From Acidimicrobiaceae bacterium (lineage in GTDB: Bacteria; Actinomycetota; Acidimicrobiia; Acidimicrobiales; RAAP-2), in NCBI GenBank assembly GCA_003167415.1, contig PMTF01000015.1, forward strand, positions 118,006 to 182,005: 64,000 nt of DNA, written 5' to 3'. The notes beneath the pieces were generated by a model. It was not told the origin of the DNA. It did not search any database and saw only the letters and a program-made list of their open reading frames with translations. The translations under genes and the position numbers were made by a program. Numbering within the stretch: position 1 is the first letter of the stretch; every line of letters begins with the position of its first letter. Below, in pieces: positions 42,844 to 50,508 of the stretch.

Positions 42844-43610
42844 TCGCCTTTTTCGGGCTCGCCGTGATCGGCGTTGTTGCGTCCGACGCGCCAGAACGCC
42901 TTCATACTGATCGAATCGTCGTCGAGGCCTCGGTCCAGCAGCGCCTCGCGCACTGCTTTCATCACGTGAAACTCTCCGAAGAGATAGGCGTGGCCGCGGT
43001 CGGGCGGAAAGGCGAACGCCGAGAGTCCGCTGAATAGCCCGGCGGGATCGTCCTTGGCGCGTCCCATACGGTCCACGAAGATGCCGGTCACGGCGATACC
43101 GTCGTCGAACGTGGTGGTCAGGGCGTCATCGGCGTGGTCGGTCTCGATGATGAAGATCACTTTGCCGGGCACTGGGACGCTGTGGGCCATTCGATAAGCC
43201 GAGCCGAGGCACGTGATGTCACCCATGAAGAGGTGCCAGTCGGCCTCGGGATCGAGCACGATCTGGCCGCGGGGCCCCACGATGTCGACTTCGTCGCCCG
43301 GCTGGGCACGGCGCGCCCACACGCTGCCGGGCCCTTCGTGGGCGGTCGTGATCCATAAGGTGAACTGATCGAGCTCTTCGTCGACGGCGTGCACGCTGTA
43401 GCGACGTCGCACCAGTTTGTCGGCGGGAGTGGTGAGTTGCACCATGACGTCGTTGCCGGGAACGCCGCACAAGAGGGCGGCCTGACCTGCGAGAACGACT
43501 TCATTGATCGACGAACTGAGCGGCGTCGATGAGACGAAGTGACAGACGCGCGCGTTCGAGTCGAGTCGCGCCGCGAGCTCGAGTGAGGAGTCGTGGGGAG
43601 TAGTCGGCAC
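42840..43610 (-). CDS. Siderophore-interacting FAD-binding protein
   Basis: Cytoplasmic flavoprotein of the SIP/ViuB family, which reduces ferric siderophores to release iron. The N-terminal FAD-binding barrel contains RRYSVHAVDEELDQFTLWI, then HEGPGSVWARRAQPGDEVDIVGPRG, the family's FAD/NADPH elements. The C-terminal SIP domain shows YLFGEFHVMKAVREALLDRG and KAFWRVGRNN. Length 256 from GTG 43610. No siderophore biosynthesis or uptake genes are nearby. The minus-strand hexamer TAGGCT ends 6 nt before the GTG. A TnpB element sits directly upstream. Confidence 0.9.
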   Translation of the reverse strand: MPTTPHDSSLELAARLDSNARVCHFVSSTPLSSSINEVVLAGQAALLCGVPGNDVMVQLTTPADKLVRRRYSVHAVDEELDQFTLWITTAHEGPGSVWARRAQPGDEVDIVGPRGQIVLDPEADWHLFMGDITCLGSAYRMAHSVPVPGKVIFIIETDHADDALTTTFDDGIAVTGIFVDRMGRAKDDPAGLFSGLSAFAFPPDRGHAYLFGEFHVMKAVREALLDRGLDDDSISMKAFWRVGRNNADHGEPEKGD

Positions 43611-43616
43611 CGGTTC

Positions 43617-43622
43617 AGCCTA
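43617..43622 (-). promoter_or_regulatory. Leaderless-type -10 (TAGGCT) of the SIP gene
   Basis: On the minus strand TAGGCT ends 6 nt before the GTG at 43610. The left limit of the TnpB element therefore probably lies beyond 43622. Confidence 0.55.
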
Positions 43623-43652
43623 CGGGGATTGGCACCGAGTACAAAAGAATGT

Positions 43653-43686
43653 TCGGTTGGGGAAGTGACACCATACGAACAACCGA
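43653..43686 (+). repeat. Left-end hairpin candidate of the TnpB element
   Basis: TCGGTTG (43653-43659) is the exact complement of CAACCGA (43680-43686), with a 20-nt loop, 50 bp upstream of the tnpB ATG. Confidence 0.45.
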
Positions 43687-43735
43687 CATGTAACACCAGT
43701 TAAGTACCGTTTATTACATCGATCAGACTTATCGA

Positions 43736-45166
43736 ATGCGAGCCGTGCTGGTGCCGCTTGACCCCACGCCCGCCCAAGAGCAATTGTTGCGTAGTTACTG
43801 CGGCGCGGCGCGCTTCGCCTACAACTGGACAGTGGCAATTGTCAAGGAGAACCTTGACAAGCGGGACGAGGAGCGCCGGGCGGGCATCGTGGAGTCTCAT
43901 CTCACGAAGTCCCTCTCCTGGTCGGCATGGTCGATGACTCCGTTGTGGAACTCGGTGAAAGATGAGGTTGCACCGTGGCACTGCGACGTCACGAAGCACG
44001 CCTTCATCAGCGGGGTCACTAACGCCGCGACCGCACTGAAGAACTTCGACGAGTCGAGAAAGGGCGTGCGCAAAGGGCAACCCGTCGAATTCCCCGCGTT
44101 CAAAGATCGCCACTCGAAGCTGTCCTTCACAATGATCGAATTCAAACCCCAGTATTGGTTGTCCGAGGACTCTCGCCACGTGCGCCTCGTTCTGCCTCGT
44201 GCCTCGACAGACCCTCGGATCTCGCGGCGGCGCAAGCAACTCCAGTGGCTGCACACGACCGAGTCATTCCGTCGCCTCAAGAAGAAGGTCATTTCCGGAG
44301 AGTGGACTATACAGGCGGTAACTATCTCCTTCGTCGGTGGTCGTTGGCGGGCCTCGTTCTCAGTTCGTCAGTACGTCGTCCACGCCCGGAGCGCAATACG
44401 GCTACGCGGATCACTGGTGGGTGTCGATCTCGGCGTGAAGTACCTGGCCACCCTGACGGTGTCAGTCAACGGGCTCAGCGACGAGAATGGTCACGTTGAA
44501 AATCCGCGATACCTAGACGCGCACTTCGAACGGCTCGCCAAACTCGATCGTCAACTGTCACGCTGCATGAAGGGATCGAAGAACCGCGCGAAGCTCCTGC
44601 TGCGCCGCCAACGCCTTCACGGGAGGATCTCCCGAACGAGATACCTCTACTTGCACCGACTCACAACGACATTGACCGGAGGCTTTGAAACAGTGGTGAT
44701 CGAGAACCTCGACGTGGCGGGCATGGTGAGGAGGAAAAAGAAGAACACCGCGAAGGCATTAAGGCGTTCAATCCACGACGCCGGTTGGAGTGAACTGCGA
44801 CGCCAACTCACATATAAGACCGACGACTGCGGACACCGCGTCATCGTCGTGAACCAGTTCTACCCCTCATCGAAGAAGTGCTCTCACTGTGGCGAGACGA
44901 AAGCCAAGCTCGCCCTCAGTGATCGCGTCTTCGAGTGCAGTAACTGCGGCATCAGTCTCGACCGGGACGTGAACGCTGCACGCAATATCCGTGATGAAGG
45001 AATTCGTCTTCTCACTAACGAAGCATCAACCGTCGCGGGGCACCAACCCGGGACGTTAAACGCTGACTCGAGGGACCGTGAGACGAAACCGCCCAGGCGG
45101 GGACGCGGGGACCGTTACCAGAGCAGAACCACGCAGCCAGCGCGAGAGTTGTCACCGTTGGCGTAG
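43736..45166 (+). CDS. tnpB: TnpB RNA-guided nuclease (IS605 OrfB)
   Basis: TnpB proteins are RNA-guided DNA nucleases, ancestral to Cas12. This 476-residue copy looks intact. The N-terminal helix-turn-helix-like part (LDPTPAQEQLLRSYCGAARFAYNW) is followed by a split RuvC domain with D231 (VGVDLGVKYLATL), E323 (VVIENLDVAGM) and D411 (DRDVNAARNI). The zinc ribbon is C382-x2-C385 and C401-x2-C404. After about residue 425 the sequence becomes a charged, poorly conserved tail whose DNA probably also encodes the guide RNA scaffold. It sits between the SIP gene and ftsK with no tnpA. Codon use and base composition appear slightly less GC-rich than the neighbours, consistent with transfer. Confidence 0.93.
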   Translation: MRAVLVPLDPTPAQEQLLRSYCGAARFAYNWTVAIVKENLDKRDEERRAGIVESHLTKSLSWSAWSMTPLWNSVKDEVAPWHCDVTKHAFISGVTNAATALKNFDESRKGVRKGQPVEFPAFKDRHSKLSFTMIEFKPQYWLSEDSRHVRLVLPRASTDPRISRRRKQLQWLHTTESFRRLKKKVISGEWTIQAVTISFVGGRWRASFSVRQYVVHARSAIRLRGSLVGVDLGVKYLATLTVSVNGLSDENGHVENPRYLDAHFERLAKLDRQLSRCMKGSKNRAKLLLRRQRLHGRISRTRYLYLHRLTTTLTGGFETVVIENLDVAGMVRRKKKNTAKALRRSIHDAGWSELRRQLTYKTDDCGHRVIVVNQFYPSSKKCSHCGETKAKLALSDRVFECSNCGISLDRDVNAARNIRDEGIRLLTNEASTVAGHQPGTLNADSRDRETKPPRRGRGDRYQSRTTQPARELSPLA

Positions 45167-45200
45167 GTAGTGGAAAGGGTGGTGGCAACGCCGCTCGGGG
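45000..45200 (+). ncRNA. Candidate omega-RNA region overlapping the tnpB 3' end
   Basis: In characterised IS605 elements the guide RNA overlaps the end of tnpB and extends to the right end, with the guide lying beyond it. Here the end of the frame contains a CCGC/GCGG stem near 45089-45100 and the 9-bp terminal stem 45148-45189. Limits and expression are inferred, not seen. Confidence 0.4.
45148..45189 (+). repeat. Right-end hairpin candidate of the TnpB element
   Basis: GTTGTCACC (45148-45156) pairs with GGTGGCAAC (45181-45189) over 9 bp with one G-U, spanning the tnpB stop codon. Confidence 0.5.
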
Positions 45201-45234
45201 TTGGTCGGTGGTTCGTGCGCTGAATAGCCTTGTG

Positions 45235-45240
45235 TAAGTT
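45235..45240 (+). promoter_or_regulatory. -10 candidate (TAAGTT) of ftsK
   Basis: TAAGTT ends 8 nt before GTG 45249; TTCGTG lies 17 bp further upstream. The gap is slightly longer than at other leaderless starts. Confidence 0.4.
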
Positions 45241-45248
45241 TGATGGTT

Positions 45249-47549
45249 GTGGCACAAGCGCGACACAAGAAAAAGCCGGTGAAGAAGACGGCTCGAGGAT
45301 CCGCGGCGAGCGCCAGCGTCTGGGAACGCCACACCCGCGACCTCTGGATTCTCCTGCTCGTGGTGATTGGTGCGTTCTGCGTCCTGGCCGAGGCTGGGGC
45401 GCTCGGGCCCGTCGGGCGCGGCATCTCGAAGGGCCTGGCCATCGCGTTCGGCGTCGGACGATTCGCCCTGCCCATCATGTTGATCGCGTTGGGCGCGGCG
45501 CTGGTCGCGGGGAAGATCGAAGTCGAGCGAACTCGAGTCGCCTGGGCCATTGCGCTCGGGGTGATCAGCATCTGTGGCATCGGGCACCTCGCCGGAGGGC
45601 GACCGTCGCTGCACGCGACCACGAAGGAGTTCGCGCACGCGGGCGGTTGGCTCGGTGCACTGATCGGCGGCGGCCTCGACAAGGCCATCGGGATCGCCGG
45701 AGCACTAGTGGTGCTGCTGGCGTTACTGATCATCGCCATCATGATCGGCACCGGGATCGGACTGCGCGCGCTCTACGGCGGCACCGCGACGTTCTTTCGC
45801 GCGGTGGGCTCGTGGCTCGCACGGTGGTGGTCGAGTCGCGAACGCCCCGAGATCGTGGACGAAGAGACCGAGGAGCCGGCCCCGAAGCGCGTTCGCGCGG
45901 TGCCGGAACCACTCGACGTCTTTGTCGCTCCGGAGGAGTACGAGGAAGAGTACGGAGAAGACGAGTACGAAGAGGAGTACGGGGAGGACGAGGAATCCGA
46001 ATCGGAGTACGACGACGTTCCCGAGATGGAGAGCGATTGGGAGTTGCCGTCGCCGTCGCTGCTCATGCGCACCAAGGACGTGAAGCAAGACCGCGCGGCG
46101 ATCGAAGACATGGGTGGGGAACTGGTCGAAGCGCTCGCGGCCCACGGCGTGGACACCACGCTCGTCGGATTCACGGTCGGTCCGACCGTGACGCGCTACG
46201 AACTCGAACTCGGTCCGGGCGTCAAGGTTTCGAGCGTGACGTCACTCCATAAGGACATCGCCTACGCCATGGCCTCGCCCGACGTGCGCATTCTCGCCCC
46301 GATACCGGGACGCTCCGCCATCGGCGTCGAGGTGCCCAATCGACAGCGAACGCTCGTCGCGTTGGGTGACCTGCTGGCTTCGGAAGAGGCCGCCAACTCC
46401 ACGCACCCCTTGGACGTGCCGTTTGGCCGGGACATCTCGGGCAAGACCCTCATCGCCAATCTGGGTGAGATGCCCCACGTCCTCATCTCCGGGGCGACCG
46501 GAGCCGGAAAGAGTTCACTGATCAACTCCATCGTGACGGCGCTCGTGATGCGAGCGACTCCGGAGCGACTCCGACTCATTTTGGTCGACCCCAAGCGCGT
46601 GGAGATGGGCCAGTACAACGACCTACCTCATCTCCTCGCGCCGGTCGTGGTCGATCCGAAGAAGGCCGCCGGGATGCTCGCGTGGGCCGTCAAGGAGATG
46701 GAGCGACGCTACGACATCCTCGCCGAGAGCGGCGCGCGCGACATCACCAGTTACCAGCAAATGATCGCGCGCGGCGAGTTGGAACCCGAGACCAGCGACG
46801 ACGAGCGCGTGGCCGAGATCTTCGAACGTACGACCGGCCTGGAGTCCGACGTCGAAGCTCCGCCCGGTCCCGAGGACCTGCCTTACATCGTGATCGTGGT
46901 CGATGAGTTGAACGACCTCATGTTGGTGGCGGCGCGCGACGTGGAGGAATCAGTGGTGCGCATCGCCCAGATGGCCCGCGCCGTCGGTATCCACCTCGTG
47001 CTCGCGACGCAACGACCGAGCGTCGACGTCATCACCGGCGTCATCAAGGCCAACATTCCCAGTCGCATCGCCTTCGCGGTCTCGTCACTGGCGGACAGTC
47101 GCGTCATCCTCGACCAAGCGGGCGCGGAGCGTCTCATCGGCAAGGGCGACATGTTGTTGGTGACGGCCTCGTCGAACGTCGCGCGGCGCCTCCAAGCGCC
47201 ATGGGTCTCGGAGAGTGAAGTGGCGCGGGTCGTCGAGGCGTGGCGCGCGCAGGGCGGTCGCCGTGAGAACGTGGTCGCGCTCGACGTACCCCGCGGCCGC
47301 GGTGGCTCGATGGGCGGAGGATCGAGCGACGACGACGATGAAGTGCTCGCCCAGGCGCGCGAGTTGATCATTCGAACGCAGTCCGGTTCGACGTCGATGC
47401 TGCAGCGCAAACTGCGCGTCGGCTTCGCACGGGCCGGTCGCATAATGGACCAGCTCGAGCAAGAAGGCGTGGTGGCCGCGGGCGATGGGTCGAAGGCCCG
47501 CAAAGTGCTCATGACGCCCGAAGAGTACGACGAACAGACCTCGCTGTAG
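45249..47549 (+). CDS. ftsK: DNA translocase FtsK/SpoIIIE
   Basis: Septum-located motor that pumps DNA during division and activates XerCD at dif. Four N-terminal membrane helices lie between about residues 35 and 175. An acidic linker (about 215-260) contains repeated EEYGEDE-like units. The motor has Walker A GATGAGKSS (about 415-423) and Walker B YIVIVVDELNDLM. The C-terminal gamma winged helix (LQRKLRVGFARAGRIMDQLEQEGVV) reads KOPS sites. GTG 45249 was chosen from the TAAGTT position; ATG 45243 and TTG 45240 are in frame and possible. Length 766 from the chosen start. The next gene starts 3 bp after the stop. Confidence 0.95.
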   Translation: MAQARHKKKPVKKTARGSAASASVWERHTRDLWILLLVVIGAFCVLAEAGALGPVGRGISKGLAIAFGVGRFALPIMLIALGAALVAGKIEVERTRVAWAIALGVISICGIGHLAGGRPSLHATTKEFAHAGGWLGALIGGGLDKAIGIAGALVVLLALLIIAIMIGTGIGLRALYGGTATFFRAVGSWLARWWSSRERPEIVDEETEEPAPKRVRAVPEPLDVFVAPEEYEEEYGEDEYEEEYGEDEESESEYDDVPEMESDWELPSPSLLMRTKDVKQDRAAIEDMGGELVEALAAHGVDTTLVGFTVGPTVTRYELELGPGVKVSSVTSLHKDIAYAMASPDVRILAPIPGRSAIGVEVPNRQRTLVALGDLLASEEAANSTHPLDVPFGRDISGKTLIANLGEMPHVLISGATGAGKSSLINSIVTALVMRATPERLRLILVDPKRVEMGQYNDLPHLLAPVVVDPKKAAGMLAWAVKEMERRYDILAESGARDITSYQQMIARGELEPETSDDERVAEIFERTTGLESDVEAPPGPEDLPYIVIVVDELNDLMLVAARDVEESVVRIAQMARAVGIHLVLATQRPSVDVITGVIKANIPSRIAFAVSSLADSRVILDQAGAERLIGKGDMLLVTASSNVARRLQAPWVSESEVARVVEAWRAQGGRRENVVALDVPRGRGGSMGGGSSDDDDEVLAQARELIIRTQSGSTSMLQRKLRVGFARAGRIMDQLEQEGVVAAGDGSKARKVLMTPEEYDEQTSL

Positions 47550-47552
47550 TTC

Positions 47553-48773
47553 GTGACCAGGAGATCGTCTCGTCGTCCCGCCCTGCGTGGGCTCTTCACT
47601 CGATTCTTTTCGATCGTCCTCGGCGCCGTCGTGGCGAGCGCAGTGATCGTCTCGATGCAGTTGCCGTTCTTGCACGAACGGCCCACGGTGCATCTCCACC
47701 TGAGTTCCTACGAGAGCTTCGACTACACGCCCCCACCCTTGGCGTGGCCGAGCCAGGGCAGCGCCGCGCTCGACGTACCGGCCCTCGGTATCACGCGCGC
47801 CTGGCACAACCGCGTGGTGCCGATCGCGAGCCTCACCAAGATGATGACGGTCTACGTGGCCCTCAAGCACTTTCCTCTGTCCATCGGTGAAACCGGTCCG
47901 TGCTTGGTGGTGACCGATGGCGACGTGCTCAATTTTCAGGCCGATAAATCTGAACACGACTCCGCGGTCATCGTCGAAGCCGGGGAGCAGCTCTGTGAGA
48001 GTGATCTGCTCAACGGCATGTTGGTGCACTCGGCCGCCAACTACGCCGACATCCTCGCGGCCATGGTCTCGCCGACGCCCACGGCGTTCGTTGCCCGGAT
48101 GAACGCGACCGCCAGGTCCCTCGGTCTGCGTAACACGCACTACGCCGATGACACGGGCGTGTCGGACCAGTCGGTGTCGACGGCGCTCGACCAAGCGAAG
48201 CTCGCCGCGCTATTGATGCGCTCACCGCTCGTGCGCTCCATCGTCGATCAGACCATGGTGGACCTTCCGGTCGCCGGTTTCGTCAACTCCTTTACGCCCT
48301 TGGTCGGAGCCAACGACGTCGTGGGAGTCAAGTCCGGACAAACCGCCGCGGCCGGCGGTTGTGACGTGATGGCCGTGGCCTATCGCCTGAACGGTCGACG
48401 TCATCTCGTCTACGCCGTGGTGCTCGGTCAACGAGGTGGCAACGTGCTCGCCGATGCCGGCAACGCCGCATTCGCCTTGGCCACATCGGCCGAGAACAGT
48501 CAGGTCGACGTCGCCTTCAAGAAGGGGGCGGTACTCGGCACGATTGGATTTGGCCACGACGTAGCGCCGTTCGGCCTCGCGCACCAGAGTCACGTGTACT
48601 GGTGGGACCAGCACAACGACCATCCTTTGCAGCTCCGACTTCGGCATCTGGGTTACACGATTCATCGCGGCGAAGTGGTCGGATGGATCGAGGTGCACAG
48701 CGCTGAGCGGCCGATACCGCTGGTCGCGCTTCGTACGGTCGCCGCGCCCACGCTCTGGCAACGCATACTGTAA
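47553..48773 (+). CDS. D-alanyl-D-alanine carboxypeptidase (penicillin-binding protein)
   Basis: Serine peptidase of family S11 that trims peptidoglycan pentapeptides outside the membrane. An N-terminal anchor helix spans about residues 15-36. The catalytic SxxK is S93-LT-K96 (IASLTKMMTVY). The second motif reads S160-A-A-N163 (VHSAANYAD), with Asn one position later than the textbook SxN; similar SADN-type motifs occur in actinobacterial relatives. The KSG triad is K260-S-G (GVKSGQTAAAG). Length 406. GTG 47553 is 3 bp downstream of ftsK, linking division and wall remodelling. The end overlaps the thrB promoter hexamer. Confidence 0.9.
   Translation: MTRRSSRRPALRGLFTRFFSIVLGAVVASAVIVSMQLPFLHERPTVHLHLSSYESFDYTPPPLAWPSQGSAALDVPALGITRAWHNRVVPIASLTKMMTVYVALKHFPLSIGETGPCLVVTDGDVLNFQADKSEHDSAVIVEAGEQLCESDLLNGMLVHSAANYADILAAMVSPTPTAFVARMNATARSLGLRNTHYADDTGVSDQSVSTALDQAKLAALLMRSPLVRSIVDQTMVDLPVAGFVNSFTPLVGANDVVGVKSGQTAAAGGCDVMAVAYRLNGRRHLVYAVVLGQRGGNVLADAGNAAFALATSAENSQVDVAFKKGAVLGTIGFGHDVAPFGLAHQSHVYWWDQHNDHPLQLRLRHLGYTIHRGEVVGWIEVHSAERPIPLVALRTVAAPTLWQRIL
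48766..48771 (+). promoter_or_regulatory. Leaderless-type -10 (TACTGT) of thrB
   Basis: TACTGT ends 6 nt before the thrB ATG; its last T is the first base of the upstream TAA stop. Confidence 0.55.
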
Positions 48774-48777
48774 AGCC

Positions 48778-49623
48778 ATGCTCGCGCGCGTACCCGCCAG
48801 TTCGGCCAACCTCGGACCGGGTTTCGACGCCTTGGCGGTCGCCTTGACGCTCTATCTCGAAGTCACGATCGAGGTGGCCGACGCCTTCGCCATCACCAGC
48901 GAGGGCTTCGGTGCCGGCCAGTTTGACGACGAACGCAATCTCGGCGCGCGCGTCGCCGCCGAGGTCCTCGGACATTCGAATTTCGTCATGCACGTGAAGT
49001 CCGAGATCCCTTTGTCGCGGGGGCTGGGATCATCGGCCGCGTTAGCCGTGGCCGCCGCCGTCGCGGCCGGGGCCACCGACCCGCTGGCGATTGGCACTCG
49101 AATCGATGGTCACGCGGAGAACGCGGCGGCGTCGCTGCTCGGTGGTCTGGTGGTCGCTCGTTCGAACGACGACGGCGTCGTGGCGCGCTCGCTCGCCCTC
49201 GATGACGAGTGGCGTTTCGTCGTCGTGATACCGGACGATGAACTCTCCACCGACGACGCGCGTGACGTGTTGCCCGACCTAGTGCCCTTCGGTGACGCCA
49301 TACAAAACTTGAGCTCGATGGGCCTCTTGCTGGCCGGTCTGGCCGATCACGACGCGTGGGTGGCGGGCGCGATGGACGACGTCCTACACCAGCCGTACCG
49401 GATGAGTCTCTTGTCCTTCGCCCAACCGCTGCTCACGACGCTTCGCGACAGCGGCGCCTCGGGATCGTGTTGGTCCGGCGCCGGTTCGACGATGCTCGGG
49501 CTCGCCACGAGCGAGCGCGCCGAGGACGTCGCTCGGGCCGCGCGATCGTTCCTTCATGACCAGGGCGTCGCCGGCGTCGTGCAGGTCCTCGAGGCCGACC
49601 GCACCGGCCTGGTGACGAATTGA
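48778..49623 (+). CDS. thrB: Homoserine kinase
   Basis: GHMP kinase that phosphorylates homoserine for threonine synthesis. Residues 1-20 (MLARVPASSANLGPGFDALA) and the ATP loop PLSRGLGSSAALAVAAA are characteristic. A C-terminal GHMP motif (GASGSCWSGAGSTMLGLA) is present. Length 281. Other aspartate-family threonine genes (hom, thrC) are not in the window, so the assignment rests on sequence. The ATG is preceded by a leaderless-type hexamer. The 3' end overlaps the next gene by 4 bp (TTGA). Confidence 0.9.
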   Translation: MLARVPASSANLGPGFDALAVALTLYLEVTIEVADAFAITSEGFGAGQFDDERNLGARVAAEVLGHSNFVMHVKSEIPLSRGLGSSAALAVAAAVAAGATDPLAIGTRIDGHAENAAASLLGGLVVARSNDDGVVARSLALDDEWRFVVVIPDDELSTDDARDVLPDLVPFGDAIQNLSSMGLLLAGLADHDAWVAGAMDDVLHQPYRMSLLSFAQPLLTTLRDSGASGSCWSGAGSTMLGLATSERAEDVARAARSFLHDQGVAGVVQVLEADRTGLVTN

Positions 49624-50498
49624 GTCGGGAGAAAACGCACTCGAAGTCCCAAGTAGTGCGCGGTGCCGGGTACATGTTGTTAGGCGCGTCGTTGATCCAG
49701 TGGTCGGCCGCGATCGTGACGCATGTCTTTGGCCAGATCGGACCGTCGGCGACGAGCGCGTGGCGCTTCTTCCTGGGCGCCGTCGTCCTGATGGCCTTCA
49801 CCCGACCACGCCTTCGCACCTGGACCAAGCAACAGTGGCTCGGAGCGTTGGCGCTGGGCGTCTCGGTCGCGTTTATGAACCAATGCTTCTACCAGGCGAT
49901 CTCGAGGATCCCCCTCGGTTCGGCCGTCGCCATCGAGTACCTCGGTCCGTTCATGGTGTCGGCGCTCGGGAAGCGTTCGACGCGTCACTTCGCCTTCGTG
50001 ATCTTGGCCGGGCTCGGCGTCCTCGCCATCGCGCGTCCCGGGGCGGGGCTGAACTACGAGGGAGTTCTCCTCGCCGCCGGGTCCGGTGTCGGTTGGGCCG
50101 CCTACGTGTTCGCCTCGCACCGCGTCGGGGCACAGGCCGAGGGCTTCGGTGGTCTCGCGGTCTCCATGTCGATCGCGGCCCTGGTCACCCTGCCGTGGAC
50201 CATTGGCTCGTCGCACTTCGTGCTGGCGCATCCGGCGACGCTCGCGCGACTGGCGCTGGTGGCGTTGATGGCGATCGTGCTCGGCTTCGGTTGCGAGCTC
50301 CAGGCGCTTCGACGACTGAAGCCGTCGACCGCCGGCGTGCTCTTCGCGCTCGATCCGGCGGTGGCCTTCGCCATCGGACTGATCGTGCTGAGCCAAAGCA
50401 TTCATCCCTGGGACCTTGTGGGAATGGTCTGCGTGGTGATCGCCGGTGCCGGGGTCACTTACGACGCCGCCAATTCGAAACCGACCCTCGTTCAGTAG
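49620..50498 (+). CDS. EamA/RhtA-type drug/metabolite transporter
   Basis: Ten-helix exporter of the DMT superfamily. Two EamA repeats are visible, the second starting near residue 145 (YEGVLLAAGSGVGWAAYVFASHRVG). The end has the typical LKPSTAGVLFALDPAVAFAIGLIVLSQ and VGMVCVVIAGAGV. The pattern is closest to RhtA, which exports threonine and homoserine in E. coli. Its overlap with homoserine kinase fits a role in export of the same amino acids (inference). TTG 49620 starts inside the thrB stop. Length 292. Its TAG stop opens the TAGGCT hexamer of miaB. Confidence 0.85.
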   Translation: MSREKTHSKSQVVRGAGYMLLGASLIQWSAAIVTHVFGQIGPSATSAWRFFLGAVVLMAFTRPRLRTWTKQQWLGALALGVSVAFMNQCFYQAISRIPLGSAVAIEYLGPFMVSALGKRSTRHFAFVILAGLGVLAIARPGAGLNYEGVLLAAGSGVGWAAYVFASHRVGAQAEGFGGLAVSMSIAALVTLPWTIGSSHFVLAHPATLARLALVALMAIVLGFGCELQALRRLKPSTAGVLFALDPAVAFAIGLIVLSQSIHPWDLVGMVCVVIAGAGVTYDAANSKPTLVQ

Positions 50499-50501
50499 GC
50501 T
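50496..50501 (+). promoter_or_regulatory. -10 hexamer (TAGGCT) of miaB overlapping a stop codon
   Basis: TAGGCT begins with the TAG stop of the EamA gene and ends 7 nt before the miaB GTG. Confidence 0.55.
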
Positions 50502-50508
50502 TGGGCGC

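Larger units (their letters stand above)
43640..45200 (+). mobile_element. IS605-family tnpB-only element (limits approximate)
   Basis: A single tnpB gene with no tnpA lies between two ordinary chromosomal genes. Subterminal imperfect palindromes typical of IS200/IS605 ends are present on both sides: TCGGTTG/CAACCGA on the left (43653-43686) and a 9-bp stem on the right (45148-45156 with 45181-45189). Exact ends cannot be fixed without comparing an empty site, because this family makes no target duplication. Being tnpA-less, it would depend on a transposase elsewhere. Confidence 0.7.
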
